From: an uncultured Lachnospiraceae bacterium
GTDB lineage: Bacteria > Bacillota > Clostridia > Lachnospirales > Lachnospiraceae
Direction of reading: 5' to 3'
Length of the DNA stretch: 64,000 nt
Assembly (NCBI GenBank): GCA_948470335.1
Contig: CAOKOL010000004.1
Span: 88,259-152,258, forward strand
In this document: in pieces, positions 17,067-26,682 of the stretch
Layout: every line of letters begins with the position of its first letter
Position numbering within the stretch: the first letter of the stretch is position 1
Notes under the pieces: generated by a model
The model's database searches: none
Told to the model about the DNA's origin: nothing
Seen by the model: only the letters and a program-made list of their open reading frames with translations
Made by a program: the position numbers and the translations under genes

Positions 17067-18155
17067 ATGAACATCGGTTTTATCGGCCTGGGCTTAATCG
17101 GCGGTTCCATCGCCAAGGGACTGCGGAAAATTCACCCGGACTGGCATATGATCGGACTGGCCCGCTCGGAACAGACTGTGCGGGCCGCTGTGGAAGAAGG
17201 GGTGATCGACGAAGGGTGCCTCCGGGTAGATCAGCGGTTTTCCGGCTGTGACCTGATCTTTCTGTGCGCCCCGGTCGCTCACAATATCAGCTATCTGGAA
17301 CAACTGAAACCCATCGTCTCAGACCGCTGCGTCATCACCGACGTGGGCAGCACCAAAACGGAAACCCACCGGGCGGCAAAACGGCTTGGCATGGAACGCC
17401 AGTTTATCGGCGGCCACCCCATGGCCGGCTCCGAGCGCAGCGGCTTCGCATTTTCCACGGACCATTTGCTGGAAAATGCCTGGTATGTGCTGACGCCTAC
17501 GGCCGCCAGCACCAGGGAACAGAAAGAGCTGTGCCTTTCCGTGGTGAAAGACCTGAATGCGCTGCCGCTGGTGCTGGATTATGAAGAACATGACTATATC
17601 GTGGCCACCATCAGCCACCTGCCCCATCTGATCGCGGCAGGGCTGGTAAATCTGGTGAAGGACAATGACAACCAGAATCAGACCATGAAGCAGATTGCGG
17701 CAGGCGGCTTTAAGGATATCACCCGGATCGCATCTTCTTCCCCGGAGATGTGGCAGCAGATCTGCACCACCAACAGCAGGAACATCGGAAAGATCCTGCG
17801 GCTGTATATCCAATCCATGGAGGATATTCTCCAGGCGGTGGAACAGGAGGACGGCGAAAAAATCTACGGCCTGTTCGACACCTCCAGAACATACCGGGAT
17901 TCCATTCCCGATCAGTCCAAAGGGCTGTTAAAGAAGGAATTTTCAATTTACTGCGACCTGCTTGACCGGGCCGGCGCCATCGCCACCGTGGCCACCACGC
18001 TGGCCGCCCATCAGATCAGTATCAAAAATATCGGTATTCTCCACAACCGGGCCTTTGAGCAGGGCGTGCTGAAAGTGGAATTCTACACCCAGGAGGCCGC
18101 CGATGAAGCGGAAGAACTGCTGATACGGTGCCAGTATACGGTGTACAAACGATAG
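17067..18155 (+). CDS. tyrA: Prephenate dehydrogenase with C-terminal ACT domain
   Basis: NAD-dependent oxidative decarboxylation of prephenate to 4-hydroxyphenylpyruvate, the tyrosine branch. 362 residues. The Rossmann motif GLGLIGGSIAKGL opens the protein, GGHPMAGSERSG holds the substrate-binding His, and ISHLPHL is also conserved. An ACT domain occupies about 295-362 and probably gives tyrosine feedback control. The start at 17067 follows AAGGGAG inside the aroF 3' end. The longer reading frame from 16995 would overlap aroF and is unlikely. Confidence 0.95.
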   Translation: MNIGFIGLGLIGGSIAKGLRKIHPDWHMIGLARSEQTVRAAVEEGVIDEGCLRVDQRFSGCDLIFLCAPVAHNISYLEQLKPIVSDRCVITDVGSTKTETHRAAKRLGMERQFIGGHPMAGSERSGFAFSTDHLLENAWYVLTPTAASTREQKELCLSVVKDLNALPLVLDYEEHDYIVATISHLPHLIAAGLVNLVKDNDNQNQTMKQIAAGGFKDITRIASSSPEMWQQICTTNSRNIGKILRLYIQSMEDILQAVEQEDGEKIYGLFDTSRTYRDSIPDQSKGLLKKEFSIYCDLLDRAGAIATVATTLAAHQISIKNIGILHNRAFEQGVLKVEFYTQEAADEAEELLIRCQYTVYKR

Positions 18156-18179
18156 GAAGACAAACGAGGTAACTTTTAT

Positions 18180-19457
18180 ATGATTACATTGACAAAAGCC
18201 GCCCGTCTGCGCGGAGAGCTGACGGTTCCCGGTGACAAATCCGTATCCCACCGCAGCGTTATGTTCGGCTCCATCGCCAGAGGCACTACGGAGATCACCG
18301 GATTTCTGCAGGGAGCCGACTGCCTGTCCACCATCGGCTGTTTTTCCGCCATGGGTGTGGAAATCGAGAATGACGGCGGGCGGGTCATCGTTCACGGACG
18401 GGGGCTGCGGGGACTGCGGCAGCCTGACCGGGTACTGGACTGCGGCAACAGCGGCACCACCACCCGGCTGATCTCCGGCATCCTAAGCGGACAGAATTTC
18501 TGCGTCACCCTGACCGGAGACGCCTCCATTCAGAAAAGGCCCATGAAACGGATTATAACGCCGCTTCGGATGATGGGAGCGGATATCGTCAGCATAAACG
18601 ACAATGACTGTGCGCCTCTGCGCATCCAGGGGAAACCGCTGCAGGGGATTCATTATCAGTCCCCCGTAGCCTCTGCCCAAGTAAAATCCGCCCTTTTGCT
18701 GGCCGGATTATACGCGGAAGGAGAAACCCAGGTAACGGAACCGGCGCTGTCCCGCAATCATACGGAACTGATGCTCCGGTATTTCGGCGCAGAGGTGGAC
18801 AGCCGGGACGCCACCGCCTCCATCCGTCCCGCCGACGAGCTGTACGGCCGGAAAATCCATGTGCCCGGAGACATTTCCTCCGCCGCTTATTTTATCGCCG
18901 CCGGACTGCTGGTCCCTGACGCACAGCTTCTGATCCGCAATGTGGGCATCAACCCCACCAGAGACGGCATCTTGCGGGTATGCCGGATGATGGGCGCCGA
19001 TCTGACGCTGTTAAATGAGAGTCACGACAGCGCAGAGCCTGTGGCTGACCTGCTGGTTCGCAGCAGCAGCCTGAAAGGATGTACCATCGAAGGGGCGCTG
19101 ATCCCCACCCTGATCGACGAGCTTCCCGTTATCGCCGTTATGGCCTGCTTTGCCAGAGGAGAAACCCTGATCCGGGACGCCGCCGAGCTGAAAGTGAAAG
19201 AATCTAACCGCATCCGGGTGATGACGGAAAACCTTACCGCCATGGGTGCGGACGTGACGGAGACTGACGACGGCATGATCATCCGGGGCGGACGGCCTCT
19301 GCACGGCGCCTCCGTTCCCTGCCATATGGACCACCGGATTGCCATGAGCTTCGCCGTGGCGGCGCTGGCTGCGGAGGGGGAAACCGTGATTCAGGACAGT
19401 GAATGCGTGAATATTTCCTATCCGGGATTTTTTGAGGAATTGGAAAAGATCAGGTGA
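18180..19457 (+). CDS. aroA: 3-phosphoshikimate 1-carboxyvinyltransferase (EPSP synthase)
   Basis: Makes EPSP from shikimate 3-phosphate and phosphoenolpyruvate. 425 residues with the paired domains of the family: GDKSVSHRSVMFGSIARG and LDCGNSGTTTRLISG near the N-terminus, LIDELPVIAVMACFA and KVKESNRI in the second half, and MDHRIAMSFAVA near the C-terminus. It ends the aroF-tyrA-aroA operon, starting 24 bases after tyrA with GAGG ten bases ahead of its ATG. Confidence 0.97.
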   Translation: MITLTKAARLRGELTVPGDKSVSHRSVMFGSIARGTTEITGFLQGADCLSTIGCFSAMGVEIENDGGRVIVHGRGLRGLRQPDRVLDCGNSGTTTRLISGILSGQNFCVTLTGDASIQKRPMKRIITPLRMMGADIVSINDNDCAPLRIQGKPLQGIHYQSPVASAQVKSALLLAGLYAEGETQVTEPALSRNHTELMLRYFGAEVDSRDATASIRPADELYGRKIHVPGDISSAAYFIAAGLLVPDAQLLIRNVGINPTRDGILRVCRMMGADLTLLNESHDSAEPVADLLVRSSSLKGCTIEGALIPTLIDELPVIAVMACFARGETLIRDAAELKVKESNRIRVMTENLTAMGADVTETDDGMIIRGGRPLHGASVPCHMDHRIAMSFAVAALAAEGETVIQDSECVNISYPGFFEELEKIR

Positions 19458-19462
19458 AAAAT

Positions 19463-19503
19463 AGGGCCGCGCATTTATTATTTCATGCGACGGCCCCATT
19501 TAA
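19463..19503 (+). terminator. Terminator of the aro operon
   Basis: AGGGCCGCGCAT and ATGCGACGGCCCC form a GC-rich stem starting six bases after the aroA stop, followed by an AT-rich run. Confidence 0.75.
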
Positions 19504-19575
19504 TAAAATATTCAGCAGAATACGTTGACAACGTCTCTTACAAGATTTCCATAACGCCGAACTTGAGCATCATAT

Positions 19576-21825
19576 TCAGATATACTTTTTCCACCGTTTT
19601 GCTCCATAATACACACTCACAACCATCAATGTAATGAAGGAAATCCATGCGGCCGCATTCCATATCCGCAGACCGGCATAGCGCACCGTTACCGTCCCTT
19701 GTGTCCCCGGCGAAAGCCAAAGCCGGAGAACGTTCTGCTCTCCCCGTTCCACCTCTGCCCTCTGTCCGTCAATCCATGCGGCATAGCCCGGATAGTACAG
19801 CAACGGCAGTTCCACATAAGCGGCCTCCGGCTCTGCCATTACATAATGGAACGAAAGATTGCCATCCTCTTTCTCATAATCTGAAATTACAATTCCCTTC
19901 TCCGACCCGTCCTCCCGCTTCTGCACCGTAACTTTCCCCGCCCAATCAGGAAGACAGTCAATATCTGTCCCCTCATACAGATATTCTCCATTTGCGATTC
20001 GCCCGGAGTCAATCAGCTCAGTCTGCATAAGAAGCACATGCTCTCCATTATTTCCATTCAAATAATACATCGCAGACAGAAATGATACCAGCATTATCAA
20101 TGCGTATGCAATTCTTTTCCATTGTCCATACTCCTGAGCCAGCAGCCACACACCTGCTGCGCCAGACATACACAGAAACAGCAGCACAAAAGAAAACAGC
20201 CGCCAGGGAAACTGTATATAAGCCAGCATCGAAGCAATAACCGGAATCTTTGCCACCGCTTTCCATGGCATCAAGCGACTCATAAGAAAAAGAGAAACAC
20301 TACCCCACAAAGCCAGATATACACCCGTTCTTCGTACTCTCGCACAGGAAGATGACCGTTTCATCCCCACCCACAGAAAAGGCAGCAGCAAAATCAGATT
20401 GGCCGCAGTCAGAGCCGGGCCTATGGTAGCCGGAACTACATTATGCAACGCCGCACCCTCTTTCATGGTAAAAAATCCGATTTCCATAAAACATTTGAAT
20501 AGCAGTGCCAACGGCACCGTAAATTCCGTAAAACGAAAACTTAATTCCTGCAAATTCATAGGTTCCACCATCATATACACCAATGGTATTATAAACCAAA
20601 GATTCAGCAGCAACGCCAAACCTGCCGCTTTCAGAGCTTTGCACAGCCGTTCCTTCCGAAAAAAAGTTTTATAATGGATCACACAGGCAGCCGCAATCAT
20701 CAGACAAGAAAGAAACGCTGACAAAATATGTGTCTGCAAAACCAGCGTAAATCCCGCTGCTCCGTATATCCATTTCGAGGCATCGCCCACAATAATCTCA
20801 TATACGCCCAAACAAAGCAGCGGCAAAAACGACATCGCCGTATACCATCCGTACAATCCTACATAATAACCGGCACCCAAACGAAATACCGCCGTAATAT
20901 AAAATAAGGAAGCCAGTACACCGATTTCCCGCTTTCCAAAAATACGCGACGCGGCCAGATACATCGTCCACCCGGCAGCCACATTCATGGCAACCGTAAA
21001 CAATTGATAGGACATTACCAGCGACACGCCGAGAATCCGAAGAATAGCCGGTATATAAAGCAACAATTCCGGGTAAAACAACGGTGAGCCATAGCCAAAT
21101 CCATCTAACGCGTTGACATGAACACGCACCGGAAGCTGCCCGGACAGCAGCGCCGCACGAATCCCTTCGATCCGGTTCAAATGATACGCAAAATCCGAAC
21201 CACCTTTTATATAGTCCGTACACAATGGCAAACTGATCAGCAAAGCCGTTCCTGTCACAAGCAAATATATGTTTGCTGAACTTTCCAGACCGGTTTTATC
21301 CTCATTTATGCGGCGCAGCCATAAAAAGAGCAATGCAAGAGCCGTGTAAAACAACGTAATGGCAACATAATCATTACATATCCGGCCTTCTGATTTTATT
21401 TTCAATTCAATCATTTCAAAATAGCCCTGCCCGCCATAACTGACACGTACCTGCAAATCCTTGATCCCATCAGGAAACACACAAGTAAATTCTGCCGGAT
21501 CCGTTCCGTCAGAGATGGGAAGCATCTGCGTATATGCCGGAGACTCGTCCCGTCCATCCCCGTAAACTGCTACACTGCTTCCCTCTACATCTGCCACATA
21601 GGTTATGGAAAAAGAAAAGGTGCCGGACATCAGGCTTACACCGGGTCCTTCACAAAACAGCCCCGCTTCCATTCCGTCTTCCGCATGCATCTGCCCTCGC
21701 AGGGCTGTTAATTCTCCTCGCGCAAATGTCCGATTATAGCCATTCGTACTGCTTTTTCCAATAACGATCAAGAATATCAGTAGCAGAAACACCGCTGCGG
21801 CACATCTTTTTTTCATTCTGCTCAT
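19576..21825 (-). CDS. Large polytopic membrane protein, GT-C/YfhO-like
   Basis: 749 residues: an N-terminal signal-anchor, an extracytoplasmic beta-rich segment (about 30-150), a block of about twelve membrane helices (150-590) and a C-terminal soluble segment ending in a last helix. GGSDFAYHLNRIEGIRAALLSGQLPVRV is the Asp-bearing first loop seen in GT-C-fold glycosyltransferase-like proteins, and YYPGYAAWIDGQ resembles the C-terminal part of YfhO. A role in transferring lipid-linked sugars to wall polymers is plausible but not demonstrated. GGAGG ten bases ahead of the ATG at 21825 fixes the start. It is monocistronic between convergent and co-directional neighbours. Confidence 0.75.
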   Translation of the reverse strand: MSRMKKRCAAAVFLLLIFLIVIGKSSTNGYNRTFARGELTALRGQMHAEDGMEAGLFCEGPGVSLMSGTFSFSITYVADVEGSSVAVYGDGRDESPAYTQMLPISDGTDPAEFTCVFPDGIKDLQVRVSYGGQGYFEMIELKIKSEGRICNDYVAITLFYTALALLFLWLRRINEDKTGLESSANIYLLVTGTALLISLPLCTDYIKGGSDFAYHLNRIEGIRAALLSGQLPVRVHVNALDGFGYGSPLFYPELLLYIPAILRILGVSLVMSYQLFTVAMNVAAGWTMYLAASRIFGKREIGVLASLFYITAVFRLGAGYYVGLYGWYTAMSFLPLLCLGVYEIIVGDASKWIYGAAGFTLVLQTHILSAFLSCLMIAAACVIHYKTFFRKERLCKALKAAGLALLLNLWFIIPLVYMMVEPMNLQELSFRFTEFTVPLALLFKCFMEIGFFTMKEGAALHNVVPATIGPALTAANLILLLPFLWVGMKRSSSCARVRRTGVYLALWGSVSLFLMSRLMPWKAVAKIPVIASMLAYIQFPWRLFSFVLLFLCMSGAAGVWLLAQEYGQWKRIAYALIMLVSFLSAMYYLNGNNGEHVLLMQTELIDSGRIANGEYLYEGTDIDCLPDWAGKVTVQKREDGSEKGIVISDYEKEDGNLSFHYVMAEPEAAYVELPLLYYPGYAAWIDGQRAEVERGEQNVLRLWLSPGTQGTVTVRYAGLRIWNAAAWISFITLMVVSVYYGAKRWKKYI

Positions 21826-21938
21826 AGCCACTGTTCCTCCCATAAATCTCTAATTCAATTTTTATCGAATGCCCATGCACGCATCACCAGACACGGCCAC
21901 TGGCTTTCCCGTCAACAATATTACGAAATATAACATTC

Positions 21939-23315
21939 TCATCCTTTTTCAAACCCATGTACCCAGTCCGCCTTAAAATAATAGATCAGATAAATCACCG
22001 AACTGATCCCCCATGTCAGCGGATAGGCCCAGTAAATCAGGCCGATATTACCGGTCAGCTCCATCACGGTCACGATATAAATCACCCGCAGGACGCACCA
22101 GACCGACAGCATCACACCCATGGACACAAAGGCTTTTCCCGCTCCCCGGCAGACGGCGGCCACCGCATGGGAAAAGGACAGCAGAAAATAAAACAGCGTC
22201 ACGGTCCGGGCCTGCCGTACGCCCAACGCTACCACTCCCGGCGTATTGTCAAACAGCCCCACCAGCGCCGGGGCAAAGGAATAATGAAGGATTCCGATCC
22301 CCTCTGCCAGCAGCACCGCGGCGATAATGCTGAAAGCGGCTCCTTGCCTCGCCCGTTTATACTGTTTTGCTCCCAGATTCTGACTGACAAACGTGGTGCC
22401 GGCCATATTAAAGCTGAGAATCGGCAAAAAGGCGAAGCCCTCGATCTTTGCGTGAACGCCGGCCGCCGCCGTGGCCAGACTGCCGAACCGGTTGATCTGG
22501 GACTGCACCACCACGTTTGCCAGGCCAATCATGGAATTCTGAATGCCGGAGGGGACGCCGTAATGAAGGATTTCCAGCAAAATCTTTTTTTCAAAGCGGA
22601 TTTTTTTCAGCTCCACCGCAAAGGGATTGTTTTTATTCAGCAGATGCGCCATACACAAAAGCACGCTGACTGCCTGAGAGATCACCGTCGCTACGGCCGC
22701 CGCCCAGACGCCCCAGTGAAAACCCATGAGAAACAACATATCCAGCGCCACATTCAGCAGGGATGATACGATCAGATAATACAGCGGCCTCCGGCTGTCC
22801 CCCAGCGCATTCATAATACCACAGCAGATCGTATACATCACCATGGCCAGAACGCCCGTAAAATAATACCGAAAATATGCCACCGCCTCCGGCATCACCA
22901 CCGGGTCCGTCTGCATCCACCTCAGGAATATGGGCGTACAGGCCACGCCCGCCGCCGTCAGAAACAGGCCGCTGACAATGCCGAACGCCAGAAGGGTATG
23001 CATGGCACAGGATACCCGCTCTTTTCGGTCCGCCCCGAAATATTTGGAAATCACCACGCCGCCGCCCATGGCCGTGCCGTAGAAAAAACTGGTCATCAGG
23101 AAAATCAGATTTCCCGACGAGCTCACCGCCGCCAGCGCATTGGTTCCCAGCGCCCTGCCCACAATAAAGGCATCCGCCGTATTGTAAAGCTGCTGAAAAA
23201 TCTGACTGAGCAGCACGGGCAGGGTAAATGCGATCATCTGGGTATAGGGATTTCCCACGGTCATGTCTTTTACGGAAGAATGGTTCGGTTTTATTCTTTT
23301 TTGCAGTTCAGACAT
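21939..23315 (-). CDS. MATE family multidrug/toxin efflux transporter
   Basis: 458 residues with twelve predicted helices in two repeated halves. Typical MATE segments include FTLPVLLSQIFQQLYNTADAFIVGR, GMGGGVVISKYFGA-like sequence and GVPSGIQNSMIGLANV. Such proteins export cationic drugs using Na+ or H+ gradients. The divergent TetR-type gene 406 bases away is the probable local regulator. GGCGGAGG precedes the ATG at 23315. Confidence 0.92.
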   Translation of the reverse strand: MSELQKRIKPNHSSVKDMTVGNPYTQMIAFTLPVLLSQIFQQLYNTADAFIVGRALGTNALAAVSSSGNLIFLMTSFFYGTAMGGGVVISKYFGADRKERVSCAMHTLLAFGIVSGLFLTAAGVACTPIFLRWMQTDPVVMPEAVAYFRYYFTGVLAMVMYTICCGIMNALGDSRRPLYYLIVSSLLNVALDMLFLMGFHWGVWAAAVATVISQAVSVLLCMAHLLNKNNPFAVELKKIRFEKKILLEILHYGVPSGIQNSMIGLANVVVQSQINRFGSLATAAAGVHAKIEGFAFLPILSFNMAGTTFVSQNLGAKQYKRARQGAAFSIIAAVLLAEGIGILHYSFAPALVGLFDNTPGVVALGVRQARTVTLFYFLLSFSHAVAAVCRGAGKAFVSMGVMLSVWCVLRVIYIVTVMELTGNIGLIYWAYPLTWGISSVIYLIYYFKADWVHGFEKG

Positions 23316-23640
23316 TTTCTCTGCCTCCGCCTCTTTATCTTTTATGATTTCTTAAATTCTTACGGTATAAGAGTTTATATGATTCTTAGGATATCGCCGA
23401 TCTCCGTTACCGGGTATTGCTATGGAACAGTATAGCACATTTCCCTCCGGTATTACCATATATTTTCAGATCAATAATCGTAATAACCCCATGGCATTTC
23501 CATGACTATTCGTTATTTTTTATTATTACGAGGTACAAATGACCAGAAGTCCAATACCGAAATTATTAACTTTATATAAACTAATCTTGACGAACAAATT
23601 TTCACAGGGTAGTATAGAATTGTGACATTATTTAACAAGG

Positions 23641-23705
23641 CAATTAAAACAGCAGAAATCCTCCCTAATCCAAAGGGATTTGGGAGGGAAGTTGCACAAC
23701 TGAGG
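23641..23705. repeat. Hairpin element upstream of tetR, possible family B relative
   Basis: ACAGCAGAAATCCTCCC leads into a hairpin of CCTCCCTAATCC with GGATTTGGGAGG, then GGGAGGGAAGTTGCACAAC about 20 bases before the TetR start. The tail resembles GGGAGGGGAGTTGCGGAAC found before the mttB and AraC genes, but the central conserved hairpin is missing. The rest of the 23316-23721 gap shows only AT-rich sequence and a weak TTGACG; no clear regulator site was assigned. Confidence 0.45.
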
Positions 23706-23721
23706 AAAAGAGGTACGCAGA

Positions 23722-24333
23722 ATGAAAAGAATAGACATGAATAAAAAAAAGAAACGGGAATCTCTGCTGGATTCGGCATTTTCCCTTTTTATCAACAATG
23801 GCTTCCACAAAACCTCTATCTCCGATATTGTGGAAGCCGCCGGTGTGGCCAAAGGCACTTTTTATCTCTATTTTAAAGACAAATCCGATATCCGGAACCA
23901 TCTGATCTCGCACAAGGCCAGCCTGGTATTTCACAACGCCTACCGCAGCCTGACAGACAGCGGCATAACGGATTTCGAGGAACAGGTTATCTTCTTTATC
24001 GACCATATCCTCAATCAGTTTTCGGAAGACCGTCAGCTGGTGCTGCTTTTGTCCAAACATCTGAGCTGGGGCATGTTCAAAAATTTTCTGTCCGCAGCGG
24101 AACTCAAGGACTCAGAAAACATTCTGGGCATTTTCCATAATCTTCTGTCCGAGGCCGCCTATACTTACCGCAATCCGGAAGTGATGATTTACATGATCGT
24201 GGAGCTGGTCAGCGGAACCAGCTACAATTCCATCCTGTACGGCCAGCCGCTGCCTCTGGAGCAGCTGAAACCTTATATCTATGATACGGTGCGGAATATC
24301 ATGAAAAATGAGCGGGTAAAACCCGCCCATTAA
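23722..24333 (+). CDS. TetR/AcrR family transcriptional regulator
   Basis: 203 residues. The N-terminal helix-turn-helix is clear: SLFINNGFHKTSISDIVEAAGVAKGTFYLYFKDKSDI. The C-terminal half is a helical ligand-binding domain. Divergent placement next to the MATE exporter suggests it represses that gene and is relieved by an exported compound; this is inference from arrangement. AGAGG nine bases upstream supports the start at 23722. Confidence 0.92.
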   Translation: MKRIDMNKKKKRESLLDSAFSLFINNGFHKTSISDIVEAAGVAKGTFYLYFKDKSDIRNHLISHKASLVFHNAYRSLTDSGITDFEEQVIFFIDHILNQFSEDRQLVLLLSKHLSWGMFKNFLSAAELKDSENILGIFHNLLSEAAYTYRNPEVMIYMIVELVSGTSYNSILYGQPLPLEQLKPYIYDTVRNIMKNERVKPAH

Positions 24334-24362
24334 CCTGAAAAACAGTATTCCTGTCCGTATGG

Positions 24363-26681
24363 CTATAAGAACACTTTCAAATATTTAAAATACCACCGCC
24401 CCGCCGGCCCCAGCTTTCCTTGCGTACACCGGCAGGCCGCCTCATAAACCAGCCAGATCTGCCGCCGCTGTTCCGGGGTGATTTCTCCCCGTTCTCCTTT
24501 TCCGAACGCGGCGCGGTCCACCGCCGCCATGGCCTGTCCGGCCGTCTTCGGATCGAGCCCGGGAATGGCCTGTTCCAGCCGGGCGGCACAGGCCGACGCT
24601 CCCTCCCGGAAGCTGATCGGACAGCCTCCAAGCCGCATCACCTGTTCCAGCCGGGCATACAGCTCCAAAGGGCCGTATCGTTTCTGCCGGCTCAGAATCC
24701 GGTTCCTCCGCTTTGACAGCAGTCTCATTCCCCCATATAAAGCCCCGCTTACCAGAACCGCCGCCGACAGCAGCGGCAAAAGCCAGGATGCCGGCGTCTT
24801 TCTCCCCGCCCCGTCTCCGGAACCGCTCTGTCCGTCGTCAGTAACAGAACCGTCTGTTTTCGTTTCCGCCGCACTGCTTTCCTCCGGCTTTGCGGCGGTT
24901 TCCTCTCCGGACTGTTCCGTGCTTTCTTCCGATTCCGCCCTTTCTGTCTCCGTCTCATCCTCCCACTCTGAGGATGCCTCCGGCATATCTTCCATTTCCG
25001 AAAAACGATCTTCATTCTGCCGTAAAAACGGTCCTTCTGACAGCACCCCTTCCTCATAGGCCGAAGCCGGCGTCGCCTCCACCGGAATCCATCCCATCCC
25101 GTCCACATAGATTTCCGGCCAGGCATGGGCCAGCCGATCCTGGAGCACACTGTTCCAGTTCCCGTCCTCTCCGGCGGAAAATCCCGCCGCAGGGGCAATA
25201 TATCCCGCCGCATAACGGGCCGGAATGCCGTACATCCGGTACATCAATACCGCCGTGGTGGCAAAATGAACACAGTACCCCTGTTTTTTCTCAAACAGAA
25301 AGTATTCCGGAATTTCCTCCCCGGCGGGAATCACACCCGGCGTCTGGGAATAAGATGCCTGACTGTGAAGGGTTTTCACAATAAAATCAGCAGCCTCCTC
25401 CCAGCCGGATACCGGATTGTCCCGGCAGAGCTGCGACAGTCGGGGAAACCGCTCCCGGTCCACCTGCGTATACTGTTCATAGACATAATCCATGTATGCT
25501 TCTTCCGGCATATCCATGTCCGGATACGGTGCCTCTTTCATCAGGTCATAATAATCCTGCAGAGTATACCAGGAAAACTGCCTGACATCCTCATTTTCTC
25601 CCCGAAGGGCGGAAATATAAGGGGACATGCCGTACCGGCTTTCGTTCTGATTTCCCGACAGCATTTTTACCGCCATCCGTCCGCCCCTGTTTTCCCCCTG
25701 GTCCGCTTCATAGGCTTTGTGATAGGACAGCTCATCCAGAAACTGTCTGAGCTCCTCCTGCCTTTCCGGATTCCAGGAAGCCGTTTCTTCCAAAAATGCC
25801 GTTTCATCCGCCGGCTGCCATGCATCCGCTCCATAGTTTCCGCCCGTAAACTGCCGCAGATAAATAGTCTGTTCCGGCTGCTTTGAAACTTTCACCGCCG
25901 CCACATCCTGTCCCAGCACATGCCGGTTTCCCCTGCTGACATGGCCGTCTTCCCGCAGAGTAACCGACACCGGAAGCTGCTGCCGAATCTGAAAGGACTG
26001 GCGAATCTTTCGCTCTGCCTCCAGAGGGGCCTGAAAAAGTTCCTCTCTTTTATACCAGGTCGGACCGGCAGCAGACAGCAGAGAACAGGCCAGCAGACAG
26101 GTAAGCGCCAGAATCCCCCGGCCCTGACTGCGGCGCAGCGTCTCCCGGCGGACGCACAGCCTTCCGTCCCGTTTTTTATAGGAGCCTGCGGCCATCGCCC
26201 TGTCTCCCAGATGAAAAAAGGCCAGCAGGCAGACGGCCAGCAGGTCCGGTTCTCCGCCCAGTACCGGCTTTGCCGCCACCAGAAGCCCTGTTATCGGATA
26301 AAACAGCCACCCTTTACAGAAGATGACGGAAAGCCAGTACAGAACCATCGCCGCCAGCAATACCCCGGCAACCATCAGAAAAGTCAGATCCATCCCCTGG
26401 AGTTCATTTGGCATCCGGCCAAACAAAAGCAGGTTTGCCGCCGCCAGAAGCTGCGGTCCCAGCCACCTTCCGCCCGCCGAAAAAACGGCGCCGCAAAGGG
26501 CCATTCCGGCGATCCCCGAATACATGCGCCGGTTCCCGGTCATCCCAAACAGACACATGCCGCCGCAGTAAAGAAAGGCTGCCAGAAAGACAGCCTGACG
26601 ATTCCAGCCAAACTCGGCTAGCGATGTGACAGCGCGCACAATACCCAGCACGCCGCTGAAATAATACAAAAATTCTCCCAT
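24363..26681 (-). CDS. Transglutaminase-like membrane protein (TgpA type)
   Basis: 772 residues. About eight N-terminal helices (1-215) are followed by an extracytoplasmic transglutaminase core with the catalytic Cys in KKQGYCVHFATTAVLMYRMYGIP and His/Asp region in HAWPEIYVDGMGWIPVEATP. A Glu/Ser-rich linker, one more helix and a cytoplasmic DUF4129-like C-terminus complete it. It is the last gene of a moxR-DUF58-tgpA operon, a widespread set of unknown physiological role, perhaps in envelope protein maturation. It starts one base after the DUF58 stop. Confidence 0.9.
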   Translation of the reverse strand: MGEFLYYFSGVLGIVRAVTSLAEFGWNRQAVFLAAFLYCGGMCLFGMTGNRRMYSGIAGMALCGAVFSAGGRWLGPQLLAAANLLLFGRMPNELQGMDLTFLMVAGVLLAAMVLYWLSVIFCKGWLFYPITGLLVAAKPVLGGEPDLLAVCLLAFFHLGDRAMAAGSYKKRDGRLCVRRETLRRSQGRGILALTCLLACSLLSAAGPTWYKREELFQAPLEAERKIRQSFQIRQQLPVSVTLREDGHVSRGNRHVLGQDVAAVKVSKQPEQTIYLRQFTGGNYGADAWQPADETAFLEETASWNPERQEELRQFLDELSYHKAYEADQGENRGGRMAVKMLSGNQNESRYGMSPYISALRGENEDVRQFSWYTLQDYYDLMKEAPYPDMDMPEEAYMDYVYEQYTQVDRERFPRLSQLCRDNPVSGWEEAADFIVKTLHSQASYSQTPGVIPAGEEIPEYFLFEKKQGYCVHFATTAVLMYRMYGIPARYAAGYIAPAAGFSAGEDGNWNSVLQDRLAHAWPEIYVDGMGWIPVEATPASAYEEGVLSEGPFLRQNEDRFSEMEDMPEASSEWEDETETERAESEESTEQSGEETAAKPEESSAAETKTDGSVTDDGQSGSGDGAGRKTPASWLLPLLSAAVLVSGALYGGMRLLSKRRNRILSRQKRYGPLELYARLEQVMRLGGCPISFREGASACAARLEQAIPGLDPKTAGQAMAAVDRAAFGKGERGEITPEQRRQIWLVYEAACRCTQGKLGPAGRWYFKYLKVFL

Positions 26682-26682
26682 A

